From: Urbifossiella sp046350095
GTDB taxonomy: Bacteria; Planctomycetota; Planctomycetia; Gemmatales; Gemmataceae
NCBI GenBank assembly: GCA_046350095.1
Contig: JAXMBA010000002.1
Span: forward strand, 1,860,001-1,924,000
Length of the DNA: 64,000 nt
Direction of reading: 5' to 3'
Shown here: in pieces, positions 8,710-17,706 of the stretch
Numbering within the stretch: position 1 is the stretch's first letter
How the letters are laid out: each line of letters starts with the position of its first letter
The notes under the pieces: model-generated
What the model was told of the DNA's origin: nothing
Databases searched by the model: none
The model's input: the letters and a program-made list of their open reading frames with translations, nothing else
Made by a program: the position numbers and the translations under genes

Positions 8710-11700
8710 TTACGAATCCACTCGCCGCCATCGGTCCGCAGCCCACACCGCCCGAGCCGTCACCCACACCCCCAACCCCACGAACGAAATCCCCGCAACC
8801 GCGTGGCCGAACAGCGCGGCCAGCGCCGCGGCCTGTTCCGGCCACGTCGCCTGCGGTAGGCGTGCGAAGAGCACGCCGACCGCGAGCATCGCCAGAAGCC
8901 ACCCTGCCGCCTCCGCGGCGCCGGGTGGCGGAGCGGCGCGCGGGGCGGGCGCCGCGTCGGCCGCCGGCGGAGGCGCCACGGGGGGAACCGGTACGGGCGC
9001 CGGGGCCGGGAACTCCAGCGTCACGGGGCCGCCGGCTGAGAGGAGTTCGCCGCCCGTCCGCCGCAACCGCTCAACGTCTCCTGGCCATATCGCACGAGCT
9101 TCCGCCTGCTCGATTGGCGTAGCTTCCGTCGCCCCAATCAATCGCACGCCGGTCCGCCCAATCCGTCCGACGAAACGCACGTCGCCCGAGTCACCGGGCA
9201 GGGCGGCGCCTGCGCCGGCCGACACAGTCGGCAGCGGCCCCACCCAGGCCGACGGCAACCGGACGGACACCACGACTCGGAGAGACGACGACGGCGACGG
9301 CAGGTCGACGTCCCACGCCGCCTCGTCGTCGTCGGACCGGCGGCCGGTCACCTTCGAGCCGGCGATTGGTTCCAACTCGGGTACCGCCCCCGGTGGTAAG
9401 CCCGACACGCGAACCCGGACGTTCGCCGGCCGACCGGCAGCGACCGGTAGTTCAACCGCGACGCGATACGTCGGCTCCGCGGTAGTCAGGTCGATAAGGC
9501 CACACCCTGTCGCCCGGCCGACGCGGGTAGTCGCCAACCGTACCCGCACCGGGGCCACCTTACCCGGCGCCTTGAAGCCCCACTCGCGGCCGTCGCCGAG
9601 CCGCTCGGCCGTCCACCCGGCGTCACGCTCGACCGCCAGTCCCACACCCTCAGCCGGTCGGATCCGCAACGCCGTCGCTCCGACCAAAGCGCCGACCGGC
9701 CTGGGGAGCGGCGGCTCGAACACCACCGCGTCACCCCCCTTCTCGCCCGGCGTCGCGTCCGCAAACCATTCGACCGCCGCGGCGACTACCGGCTTGCGGA
9801 ACCACACCTGCACGCGCTCACCAGACTGTGCCCAGCCGGCCAGGTCCGCGGAACGAATCTCCCGCACCCGCGCCGCGAGCGCGAACTCCAGGAGCGCCGC
9901 CGGCTCGGCCGCGGTCCACGTCAGCGTCCCGGCCCCGGTCGCCGCTCGCACGTCGGCGCCCCACGCGGCTTCGAGGCGGACCGTGCCCGGGTCGGTGGCG
10001 ACGCGGAGCAGCGGTCGGAGTTCGGGCGGGTCGCCGTCGGGCCGCGGGCTGAACGCCTGGAGGCCCGGCACCAGGGCGAGCCGCAATTCCGGCACCGACC
10101 CGAACTCGCGGACGAGCCCGTCGGCGGCGAAGTCGATGACACCGGCCCGCGGCACACCGCCCACCGTGACGCCGGCAGGTCGGAGGCCGTACACCCCGCC
10201 GGTGTGCTGCATCCCGAGTGGTTTCGGGAAGCGAAGGACCGGCTGCGCGGTCGGCGCCGCCCGCGAGTGACACTCGACCGTCACCAGCACGCGGCCGTCG
10301 GCCGGTGCCGCCAGGTCCACGAGGAGGGTGCTGCCGCCGCCCTTCTGCGAGGTGACGGCCCACGACTGCACCGCCGCGGCGCCGCCGGCGGCGTCGAGCC
10401 CGCGGGCGGCGACGCGGACCGGCGCCAGCCCCGGCGGAAGGTCGAAGCGGAAGCCGGCGGCGGCGTCGGGCCGGATGTCGTAGCACGCCGTCCGCACGGC
10501 CCCGGCCTCGGACACGTCCCACACGCACCCTTCGCGGACGGTGGTCTTCCCCGCCCCGGCCGGGGTGTCGCGCCACCGCACGCTAACCGTCTTCAACCCA
10601 CCCAATTCGGCGGCGACGCGCGTCGGGCCGCCGCCCTGCCGTTGCTCGCCGAACCGGCCGACTGCCTGAACCTGTCGGGCGGCCGGCGGCGCAGCGAACG
10701 TCAGCCGCGCGTCCGGTACCTCGGGCACGCCGAACTTCACCTCGCGCTCGCCGACGCCACCGCCGACCGGCACCGCGAACTGCACCTCGACGGCGTGCCG
10801 CCCCGGCCCCGGCAGCGGCACCGCGTACCTCCCACCGCCGAGCGCGGCTGGGTTGGCCGCCGCGCCGTTCACCGCCACACGTTCCAGCCGCACGTCGGCG
10901 AGCGGCAGCGATACCGATTGCTCCCCGCCGCCGAACGCCTGCACGGCGTAAGCCGCTTTGAATCGGGCCAGCCCGTCGTCGACGCGGCCGTCGTAGGCCG
11001 CCGAAACGACTACCGGACCCGGTGGGGCCGGATTCGCCAGCGCCTCTAGCCGGTCGAGCAGAGACGGCGGCGCGAGCACGGTCTCGCCGTCGGCGCTGGT
11101 CAGGACGAGTACCAGGTCCGACCCGCCGGGCTGGGCCGAAACGCCGACCGCGGCCGTGATGGCAGCCGCGACCGCAGTGGCCCGCCGCGGCAACCGCCCG
11201 CGCACGAATACGACGGCCGTGGCAGTTGGAAGGCCGACGCCGAGCACCGGCCAGCCGACGCGCGCCCACGCCGCAGGCCCGACCGAGACCGCCACGCCGG
11301 CCGCCGCCAGCAGCGTCAGCAGCGTGAATCCGGCGAGCCGGTGCGCGCTGCGCACGCCCGCCCAGCCGAGCCCGATTACCAGCGCCGCCAGCCCGAGCCC
11401 GGCCGCGGTCGCCAGCGGTACGGGGATCACGACCGCGGTGTCGTCGGCGTCCCGGCCGAACGGCCACGCGGCGGTGACGCCCGGGCCGTACAGCCACTCG
11501 CGCCGCTCGCCCTCGGCCACGCCGGCGACCTCGGGCAGCGGGCTCGTCACCTGCCACGCCACGCCGCGCGCCTCTCGTGGCAGCCGGTAGCGCACTTCAA
11601 CCGCCACCGGCCCGTCCCCGGTCGGCAGTGGCAGTCGTAGGTCAGTCCCGGCCAGCGACGCTGGATCGACCAGCCTGCCCGCCACGGTCGCCCACCGCAC

Positions 11701-14157
11701 AGCCGCGCCCGACGGGATTCGGACCGGCAGTTCGTTCCCGCCGCGGCCGCTGACCGTACCGCGAAGTGTGGCCGACTGGTCGTGCGCGCCGCACTCGGTC
11801 GTCAGCACCAGGTCGCCGACCGCCCACTCGGCCCGCTCGGCGACCGCGCGGGCGGCACCCCCCAGCGCCGGTGGCAAGTCGATCCGCGTCGTCCGAGAAG
11901 CCGCGCCGGCGACGGCCAATCCGGTCCACTCCGCGGCCCGACGGGCGGCCTGGGCGTGCGACAGTCCGGTGCCCAGCACCGCCGTCGTCTCCAGGGCCAG
12001 TTCGCCCTCGACGGGCCGCGCGAAACGCACAAGCCAAGTCGTCCCCGGCTCGTGGCGGCCGGCCGCGGCCGAGGCGGCGACGGGGCCGAGGCCGGGGCCG
12101 CCGAGCAGGGCCATTGCCGCGGAGAGGCCGCCGAGGCGAGCGGGGGTCGCGGCGGCGACGGTGTTCGACCCGTCGGTGACCTTCCACGTCCGGCCGGTGC
12201 CACCCGTCTGGTCGACCACGGCGACTCCGCCGACCAGACCCGCTGACACGTCCAGACGCACGACCGAAGTGGCGGTCAGCTGCCCGTTCGTGAAGTCGAT
12301 CCGCGTCTCGACCGAAGACCCGAACGCCGGCCGGACCGCCGCGAGGAGGAGGTCACCGGTCGGTTCCGGGCCGCGGTACGCGTGGCGGAAGGACTCGTGC
12401 GGGAGGTGCGGCTCGTTGGCCGGCTCGGTGAGCGGCTGCGGCCGTAGAGGTACGACCGGGAAAGCCTCCCACGCCGGGGCGGCGACGACTCGAATCCACC
12501 CCTGCCGTTCCGCGGCCCCGACCACGGCGACGCCCGGGAACGGGAGCCGCGCCACCGGCCCGGCCGGGACCAGCGGGCCCCGGAACTCCAGCGTCAGCCC
12601 GATCTCCTGACCGGCCGCGAGCGGCCGCGCGAACTCGACCGTCACGGCACCCGCGGGACCAGGGCCGGCGGACGCCAACCCGTCGGCGGGGTCGGTCGTG
12701 ACCCGACCGAGCGTGAAGCCCGGCGTGGGGCGGACGGTCACGCGAAATAGCGGCCCGCGCCGCACCCGGAGCCGCACGACCGCGTTCAGGTGCGTGGGAC
12801 CGGCGTCCGCCACCCACGCCACATCTTCCGTCGAGTCGAACAGCGGCCCCGCGTCGGCGACGCGGACCGCCGGCGGTCGCCGCGCCGGCTGGTTGCTTCC
12901 GGCCGGCAGCAGCGTGCCCGTCAGCGCCAGAACTCGGCCGCCGTCCGCTCCCGTCGCCGCGTCGGTGATGCGGAAGTCGCCGGGCTCCCAGCCCGTCAGG
13001 TCGAGCCCCGCGGCGACGCGCACATCGACCTGCTCCTGCGTCGGCAGTCCGTCCACCGGCCGCAACGTCGGCAGTGGGGCGGGCGCCCCCGCACCAGTCC
13101 GCAGCGCGGCCGCGGCGGTGACCCGAACCTTCGCCGACGCCACCGGCTGGCGGAGCGACACCCGGAGTTCGTTGGTGACGGGATCGGTCCGCCAGCCGGC
13201 ACGGTTGTTGACCGTGACGTCCAGGACGCGCAGGCCGGGCGACGGCGCGAACGCCCACTCGGCGAGCGGTTCGCGGGCGGCGCGCAGGTCCAGGTCGAAC
13301 TCGCACGCCACCTCGCCGGGCGTCAGATCGTACCGAGTCGCGGCGACGTACACGACCGGCACGCCATTACCCGCACCGGCCGGGCCGCGCACGACCAGAT
13401 CGGGCCGCGCCTTCTCGCCGAAGCGGAGTCGCCAGCTTTTCTTCCCCGCAGGAGCCCCGGGCAGCGGGCCGGTTAGGAGCACGTCCGGGCCTGCGGTCGG
13501 CGTGCGGTCGGCGGCGAGTTCGAGATCGAGCACGGACGCGGGGCACGGGGGTAGGCGGAGGTCGAACGCCTGTTCCGCGGACGGGCCGGTGGCAGCGGCG
13601 GTCCACCTGGCCCGCAGGACGTGCCGGCCGGGACCGGGCACCCACACCCCGACGCCGCCGGTCAGGCCGGTGAAGGCTCCGACCGCGGCGGGTGTTTTGT
13701 CGGCCCATACCGGTTCGCCGAGGGCCAGCTTCATCGGGTCGAGCGGGAGCAAGGCCGGACCCCGGCCGCTGTGCGTAATCGTCCACTCGACCGTACCAGC
13801 CAGCGACGCGCCGGCCGCGGCGGCGGTGTACTTCGCCTCGACGAGTCGCGGTTGTGCCTTGCCGGCCAGCACGGCGGCGCCGGCTGCGCGGACCTTCGCC
13901 TCGAACGCGGGACGCGGCAGGCGGGTGAGCGGGCCGGGGGCGAGTGCCTTCGCGGCGTCCGCCAGTTGCGCCTCGGTGACGCGGACGCGCGCGATCGGGA
14001 ACGGGTCGGGCACGTCGGCCGTCGTGCCAACGACGACGGGGGCACCGGCGGCAGCCATACCGGCCGGCCCGCGCGCGGCGGGCGGGGATGCGGTGGCGAC
14101 CGCCGCAACCGCCGCCGCCACTCCGATCAGCAACAGCCTCGGGCGGGACATGAGCAT
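8710..14157 (-). CDS. giant exported membrane protein with two beta-rich modules, function unknown
   Basis: An 1815-aa protein starting at ATG 14157 (ATG 14151 is two codons in). The frame stays open upstream to 14823, but that part overlaps the 1083-aa gene. An N-terminal hydrophobic segment (SRPRLLLIGVAAAVAAVA) acts as signal or anchor. About 850 residues of beta-rich Ala/Gly/Val/Pro sequence follow, then a bundle of about four membrane helices near residues 905-1010. A second beta-rich module (about 1015-1740) comes next, then two or three helices at the C-terminus (from about 1752, AGWLLAMLAVGVLFARL). The second module contains VAVNGAAANPAALG, which resembles VAVDGNEAPAALG in the protein encoded upstream. 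No known domain is recognised. It lies 23 bp downstream of the 1083-aa gene, almost certainly in one operon. Confidence 0.85.
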   Translation of the reverse strand: MLMSRPRLLLIGVAAAVAAVATASPPAARGPAGMAAAGAPVVVGTTADVPDPFPIARVRVTEAQLADAAKALAPGPLTRLPRPAFEAKVRAAGAAVLAGKAQPRLVEAKYTAAAAGASLAGTVEWTITHSGRGPALLPLDPMKLALGEPVWADKTPAAVGAFTGLTGGVGVWVPGPGRHVLRARWTAAATGPSAEQAFDLRLPPCPASVLDLELAADRTPTAGPDVLLTGPLPGAPAGKKSWRLRFGEKARPDLVVRGPAGAGNGVPVVYVAATRYDLTPGEVACEFDLDLRAAREPLAEWAFAPSPGLRVLDVTVNNRAGWRTDPVTNELRVSLRQPVASAKVRVTAAAALRTGAGAPAPLPTLRPVDGLPTQEQVDVRVAAGLDLTGWEPGDFRITDAATGADGGRVLALTGTLLPAGSNQPARRPPAVRVADAGPLFDSTEDVAWVADAGPTHLNAVVRLRVRRGPLFRVTVRPTPGFTLGRVTTDPADGLASAGPGPAGAVTVEFARPLAAGQEIGLTLEFRGPLVPAGPVARLPFPGVAVVGAAERQGWIRVVAAPAWEAFPVVPLRPQPLTEPANEPHLPHESFRHAYRGPEPTGDLLLAAVRPAFGSSVETRIDFTNGQLTATSVVRLDVSAGLVGGVAVVDQTGGTGRTWKVTDGSNTVAAATPARLGGLSAAMALLGGPGLGPVAASAAAGRHEPGTTWLVRFARPVEGELALETTAVLGTGLSHAQAARRAAEWTGLAVAGAASRTTRIDLPPALGGAARAVAERAEWAVGDLVLTTECGAHDQSATLRGTVSGRGGNELPVRIPSGAAVRWATVAGRLVDPASLAGTDLRLPLPTGDGPVAVEVRYRLPREARGVAWQVTSPLPEVAGVAEGERREWLYGPGVTAAWPFGRDADDTAVVIPVPLATAAGLGLAALVIGLGWAGVRSAHRLAGFTLLTLLAAAGVAVSVGPAAWARVGWPVLGVGLPTATAVVFVRGRLPRRATAVAAAITAAVGVSAQPGGSDLVLVLTSADGETVLAPPSLLDRLEALANPAPPGPVVVSAAYDGRVDDGLARFKAAYAVQAFGGGEQSVSLPLADVRLERVAVNGAAANPAALGGGRYAVPLPGPGRHAVEVQFAVPVGGGVGEREVKFGVPEVPDARLTFAAPPAARQVQAVGRFGEQRQGGGPTRVAAELGGLKTVSVRWRDTPAGAGKTTVREGCVWDVSEAGAVRTACYDIRPDAAAGFRFDLPPGLAPVRVAARGLDAAGGAAAVQSWAVTSQKGGGSTLLVDLAAPADGRVLVTVECHSRAAPTAQPVLRFPKPLGMQHTGGVYGLRPAGVTVGGVPRAGVIDFAADGLVREFGSVPELRLALVPGLQAFSPRPDGDPPELRPLLRVATDPGTVRLEAAWGADVRAATGAGTLTWTAAEPAALLEFALAARVREIRSADLAGWAQSGERVQVWFRKPVVAAAVEWFADATPGEKGGDAVVFEPPLPRPVGALVGATALRIRPAEGVGLAVERDAGWTAERLGDGREWGFKAPGKVAPVRVRLATTRVGRATGCGLIDLTTAEPTYRVAVELPVAAGRPANVRVRVSGLPPGAVPELEPIAGSKVTGRRSDDDEAAWDVDLPSPSSSLRVVVSVRLPSAWVGPLPTVSAGAGAALPGDSGDVRFVGRIGRTGVRLIGATEATPIEQAEARAIWPGDVERLRRTGGELLSAGGPVTLEFPAPAPVPVPPVAPPPAADAAPAPRAAPPPGAAEAAGWLLAMLAVGVLFARLPQATWPEQAAALAALFGHAVAGISFVGLGVWVTARAVWAADRWRRVDS

Positions 14158-14180
14158 CCAGAATGAAGAGTCACCGTGCG

Positions 14181-17100
14181 TCAGCCCGAGGCGGCGGCGC
14201 CGAGGTCGCCGGTCGAGCCGCTCGGCACCGGCCGCGGCTTCACCGACGGCGTCGGCCTCGGGGTCGCGTCGTCGGCCGCCGGCCCGCGGGCGAAGCCCGG
14301 CAGGTGCGTCACCCGCCGCCGAGCCGCGCGTCGGGTTAACGCCCGCGCCGCCAGCACCAGCACCAGCATTACCAAGCCCGGTAGAGACGCCGCGGCCGCT
14401 GCTCCAGCCGGCTGCGGCACCAGCGCCGCCGCCACGGCCACCGCCCCGGCCGCGACCGTCACCACCGGACCTGCAACCGAGCCCGGCAGCCGCACCGCCA
14501 CCAGCCCCAGGACCAGCACCACCGCCGAGCACGCCATGACGAGAGCGACGAGAGGCACTGCTGCAACCCGCACCGGGCCGTCCGCCCGCACCGCCGCCGC
14601 GTCGAGGGCCACGCCATCCCCCTTCGGCTCGATCCCCTTCAACAGCCAGTCGTCCAACTCGCCCGCGGCCGGGGCGTAGGGTGCGAAGGCGAACCCGCGC
14701 AGCGCCCAGCGCTGCTCCGGGTGGCCGCCCAGCAGAAGCGGCACGGCATCCGGTGCGGTCACCTGCACGCGAACGACCTCGACCGCGGCGCCGGCCAGTT
14801 CCGGCACCGCGAGCGGTCGCCACCCGCCCGCCGCGAACTGGTACTGCAGGTCGAGCACCGCCGTCCGCCCGACTTTCGCCTCCGGCAGCGGTACGCGCAG
14901 CCCGTACGGCCCCAGCGCGGCGGGCGCCTCATTCCCGTCCACCGCAACCTTCAGGACCGTGCCCGACGCCAGCGGCGGCAGCGACACGTCGATCCCGTCG
15001 GCGGGCCACCTCGACAGCACGAACCGCGCCCGCCCCGTGGCCGTGCCGTCGGCGCCGAGCCACACTTGAACGAGCCCGCGGTCGGCCCGTGCCGTCGCGC
15101 CACTGAAGTCGGCCGGCGTCACCAGTGACAGCGTTAACGGCAGGTCGGAGCCGGACCCGGCGAGGGTGCGGACGGGGAGTGCGTCGCGGCCCGGCGCCGG
15201 CTCCGCGGGCAACTCGCGCCACGGGCCGGCGTCCACCCCGACGGCCCGGTCGGCGGTGCCGTTCCACACGCGCACGGTACTCTCGACGCGGGTTGCGGAG
15301 GCGGGCCACAGGAGGCCCACGGGCGCGGCCGCGTCGCGGGTCGGCAGCGCGTAGGTGGCCGTCAGTGTCGCCTCCTTCGCGTCCGCGGCCACCGGGAGCG
15401 TCCACTCGCCCGGGCCGGCCGGGACCAGCAGCTGGTTCGTCTTCAGCCCCTTCGGTACCGCCGGCCCGCGAAGCCGGACGGCCTTGCCGAAGCCCTCCGG
15501 GGCCTTCAGCCGCAGCGTCTCCGTCACCACCACCTGCGTCGCCTGCGCGGTCACTTCCGCCCGCAACTCGGCCGTCAGCTCGACGCGGTCCGGCGACCAG
15601 TTCAAATCGACCCGAGCCAGTCCGCCGTCGGAGCGGCCGGTGATCGCGGGCGGCCCCTTCCCCGCCTTCGGGTCGGCGGCGAGCGGCTGGCCCCACCCGG
15701 CCGGCTGGTCGCCGTCCCACTCGCGGGCCGCGCCGCGCACTTCCAACCCGTCTGCCACCGCCACCGTCACCGCCGCGTCGCGCTCCGTCGCGCCGGGGAA
15801 GCGGGGCAACGACACCTGGGCCGACGACGCACCCGGCGGCACGGCGAGCGTCGCGGTGAGCACCAGGTCGACGGGCTGCTTGTGCGCCGCCGCGAGGCGG
15901 ACGGTCAGCGTCCGCCGCGGGCCGCCGTCCTTGCCGGGTTCCACGCCGTCGACCAGGTCCGGCGGCGTCACGGCGGGCGCCCGCCAGTCGGCCGGCACGT
16001 CGATGGTGAGCGTCTCCAACTCCCGGCGGACCGGCGAAACCTTCAGCTCGGCGCGTACGCGCCACCCGCCGTCGGTGAGCGTCAGCCGGTAGGTCGGCCG
16101 GACCTCGACGAGGCCGGTGGTCGGCCGCGCTTCCACCTCCGCGAGCGGCGCCGGCGGGGGTGCCGGGCCGGGGGCGCCGCTGGCGAAGCGGAAGAAGCTC
16201 ACGGCCTCGTCGGTGGCCGGGCCGGGGGGCACGTCCTGCCGCATGTCGGGCCCGTGGCGCACCGACAGGCGGGTGTGGGCGGCGGCGGCCACGCGGAGGG
16301 TGCCGGTCTGCCGGGCGGCGTCGAGCAGGGCTAACGGGCCGACGGCATACGGCCCGGCGTGCGTCGGGTCGTCGGACTTCGGCCGGGACGTGCGCACGAC
16401 CGCCGTCAGGCCCCAGTCGGCGGGACTGGTGCCGGCGGGGAACTCGACCGTCCAGACGGCCTTCTTCGCGTCGGTCGGGCGGAGAATGGTCGGGGCGTCG
16501 GACGGGGTGGCGTCGCCGACGGCGGGGGCGACGCGCTCGGGCGTTACGACCGCGTCGGCGGGGGCGGCCACCTTCCACACGCGGGCCGGCCCGCGCGGGC
16601 GGAGCTTCGCCGTCGTCTCCACGAACCCCGCGCCGATGACGGTGAGCACTTCCCACTCGGCGGTCAACGCCGCCTCGGTCGGCGGGGCGGCGGCCGGCGG
16701 CTCCCAGGTCACGTCGATCGATTCCACCGGCCCGAGCGGGTAGCCGTCGCGGCCCGGCTGAGCGGCCAGCTGCTTCACGTCGACACCGCGGCGGGTGTCG
16801 GCCGGCTTCGCGTCCGGCAGGCGGGTCGCCAGTGACACCCGGCCGACACCGGGCGGCGCGTCCAGTGCCAGAGTGGTGATCGCGGCCCGCGGCAACCCCA
16901 GCTCGAACCCGACCTCCGCCTTGCTGGCCCGACCCGCGACCGGGCATTCGAGTTCCAGCGTCACCGCGTGGTCGCCCACCGATTCGACCAGAGCGACGAG
17001 CCCGTCCTCGACCGTTTCGAGCACCGGGGCAGGCCCGTCGTCGAGCTTCGCCGACACGAGGAAGCCCTTCTTCCCGCCGAGGGCGACGGCCGTGTTCGGC

Positions 17101-17432
17101 GCCGAGGTGCGGAACGTGACCTTCAGCGACAGCGCGGCGACGAGCGTGTCGCCGCGCTTCTCGACCTTGCCGCGGACGGCGCAGCTGCTGGGCGGGCCGG
17201 GCTTGCGGGCGGCGAGTTGCTTCTTGAGCTGGTCGAGCTGCGCTTGCAGCCTGGCGTAGTCGTCCGACGACAGGACGACGCCGCCACCGGCGGCGGGCGG
17301 CAGGGTGAACGTGCCGTCGGGGAGTTTGGGGCCGAGCTTGGGCGGGTCGGGTGGCTGACCGCCGCCGGTCGTGGCCACCGCCAGCACGACGGCGAAGGCC
17401 GCGAGCCGGGCTGTTGGCGGGGCGGCCGGCAT
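14181..17432 (-). CDS. large exported membrane protein, partner of the 1815-aa protein, function unknown
   Basis: A 1083-aa protein from ATG 17432. A signal peptide (LAAFAVVLAVATTGGGQ) is followed by a proline-rich stretch and a short coiled coil (YARLQAQLDQLKKQLAARK, about residues 57-76). About 870 residues of beta-rich repeats follow, with no Cys-rich or catalytic motif seen. Three membrane helices occur near residues 955-1030 (VPLVALVMACSAVVLVLG, VVTVAAGAVAVAAALV, GLVMLVLVLAARAL). A basic, Pro-rich cytoplasmic tail of about 55 aa ends the protein. Most of the chain is predicted outside the cytoplasm. It is the first gene of the operon and diverges from the ECF sigma factor at 17707. No function can be assigned. 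Confidence 0.85.
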   Translation of the reverse strand: MPAAPPTARLAAFAVVLAVATTGGGQPPDPPKLGPKLPDGTFTLPPAAGGGVVLSSDDYARLQAQLDQLKKQLAARKPGPPSSCAVRGKVEKRGDTLVAALSLKVTFRTSAPNTAVALGGKKGFLVSAKLDDGPAPVLETVEDGLVALVESVGDHAVTLELECPVAGRASKAEVGFELGLPRAAITTLALDAPPGVGRVSLATRLPDAKPADTRRGVDVKQLAAQPGRDGYPLGPVESIDVTWEPPAAAPPTEAALTAEWEVLTVIGAGFVETTAKLRPRGPARVWKVAAPADAVVTPERVAPAVGDATPSDAPTILRPTDAKKAVWTVEFPAGTSPADWGLTAVVRTSRPKSDDPTHAGPYAVGPLALLDAARQTGTLRVAAAAHTRLSVRHGPDMRQDVPPGPATDEAVSFFRFASGAPGPAPPPAPLAEVEARPTTGLVEVRPTYRLTLTDGGWRVRAELKVSPVRRELETLTIDVPADWRAPAVTPPDLVDGVEPGKDGGPRRTLTVRLAAAHKQPVDLVLTATLAVPPGASSAQVSLPRFPGATERDAAVTVAVADGLEVRGAAREWDGDQPAGWGQPLAADPKAGKGPPAITGRSDGGLARVDLNWSPDRVELTAELRAEVTAQATQVVVTETLRLKAPEGFGKAVRLRGPAVPKGLKTNQLLVPAGPGEWTLPVAADAKEATLTATYALPTRDAAAPVGLLWPASATRVESTVRVWNGTADRAVGVDAGPWRELPAEPAPGRDALPVRTLAGSGSDLPLTLSLVTPADFSGATARADRGLVQVWLGADGTATGRARFVLSRWPADGIDVSLPPLASGTVLKVAVDGNEAPAALGPYGLRVPLPEAKVGRTAVLDLQYQFAAGGWRPLAVPELAGAAVEVVRVQVTAPDAVPLLLGGHPEQRWALRGFAFAPYAPAAGELDDWLLKGIEPKGDGVALDAAAVRADGPVRVAAVPLVALVMACSAVVLVLGLVAVRLPGSVAGPVVTVAAGAVAVAAALVPQPAGAAAAASLPGLVMLVLVLAARALTRRAARRRVTHLPGFARGPAADDATPRPTPSVKPRPVPSGSTGDLGAAASG

Positions 17433-17473
17433 CGCGGGCCTCGACCGGGTGACGGGATTGTTCCGTACCCCTC

Positions 17474-17479
17474 AGTATA
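17474..17479 (-). promoter_or_regulatory. putative -10 box (TATACT) of the giant-protein operon
   Basis: Read on the minus strand this is TATACT, about 40 bases before the ATG at 17432. It lies in the 274-bp divergent gap 17433-17706. No clear -35 element was found at the normal distance, as would be expected if an alternative sigma factor such as the divergent ECF protein were used. Nothing else was recognised in the gap. Confidence 0.4.
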
Positions 17480-17706
17480 CCCAAACCCCGCAGCCGCACC
17501 GACCGGCAGTGGCGGAATGTCTTCGCGCGCCGGCCGCACGACCGGCGTAGGCGGCGCGACCGGCTCGGGCGTGGGCGTGGGGCGGAATCCGACCGGGGTC
17601 GCCGTCCCGGCCGGTAGGTAACCGCCCCCAAGAGAATCCGCGACGCGCCGCCCCGGCGGCGGGGATTACCCACTCGACGAGCGCTCCCCACCGACCCCGG
17701 GGCCGC

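Noticed and set aside
14158..14823. N-terminal extension of the 1815-aa protein
   Set aside because: The frame is open, but the extension overlaps the C-terminus of the 1083-aa gene and is Arg/Gly-rich. The hydrophobic signal segment begins right after ATG 14157/14151.
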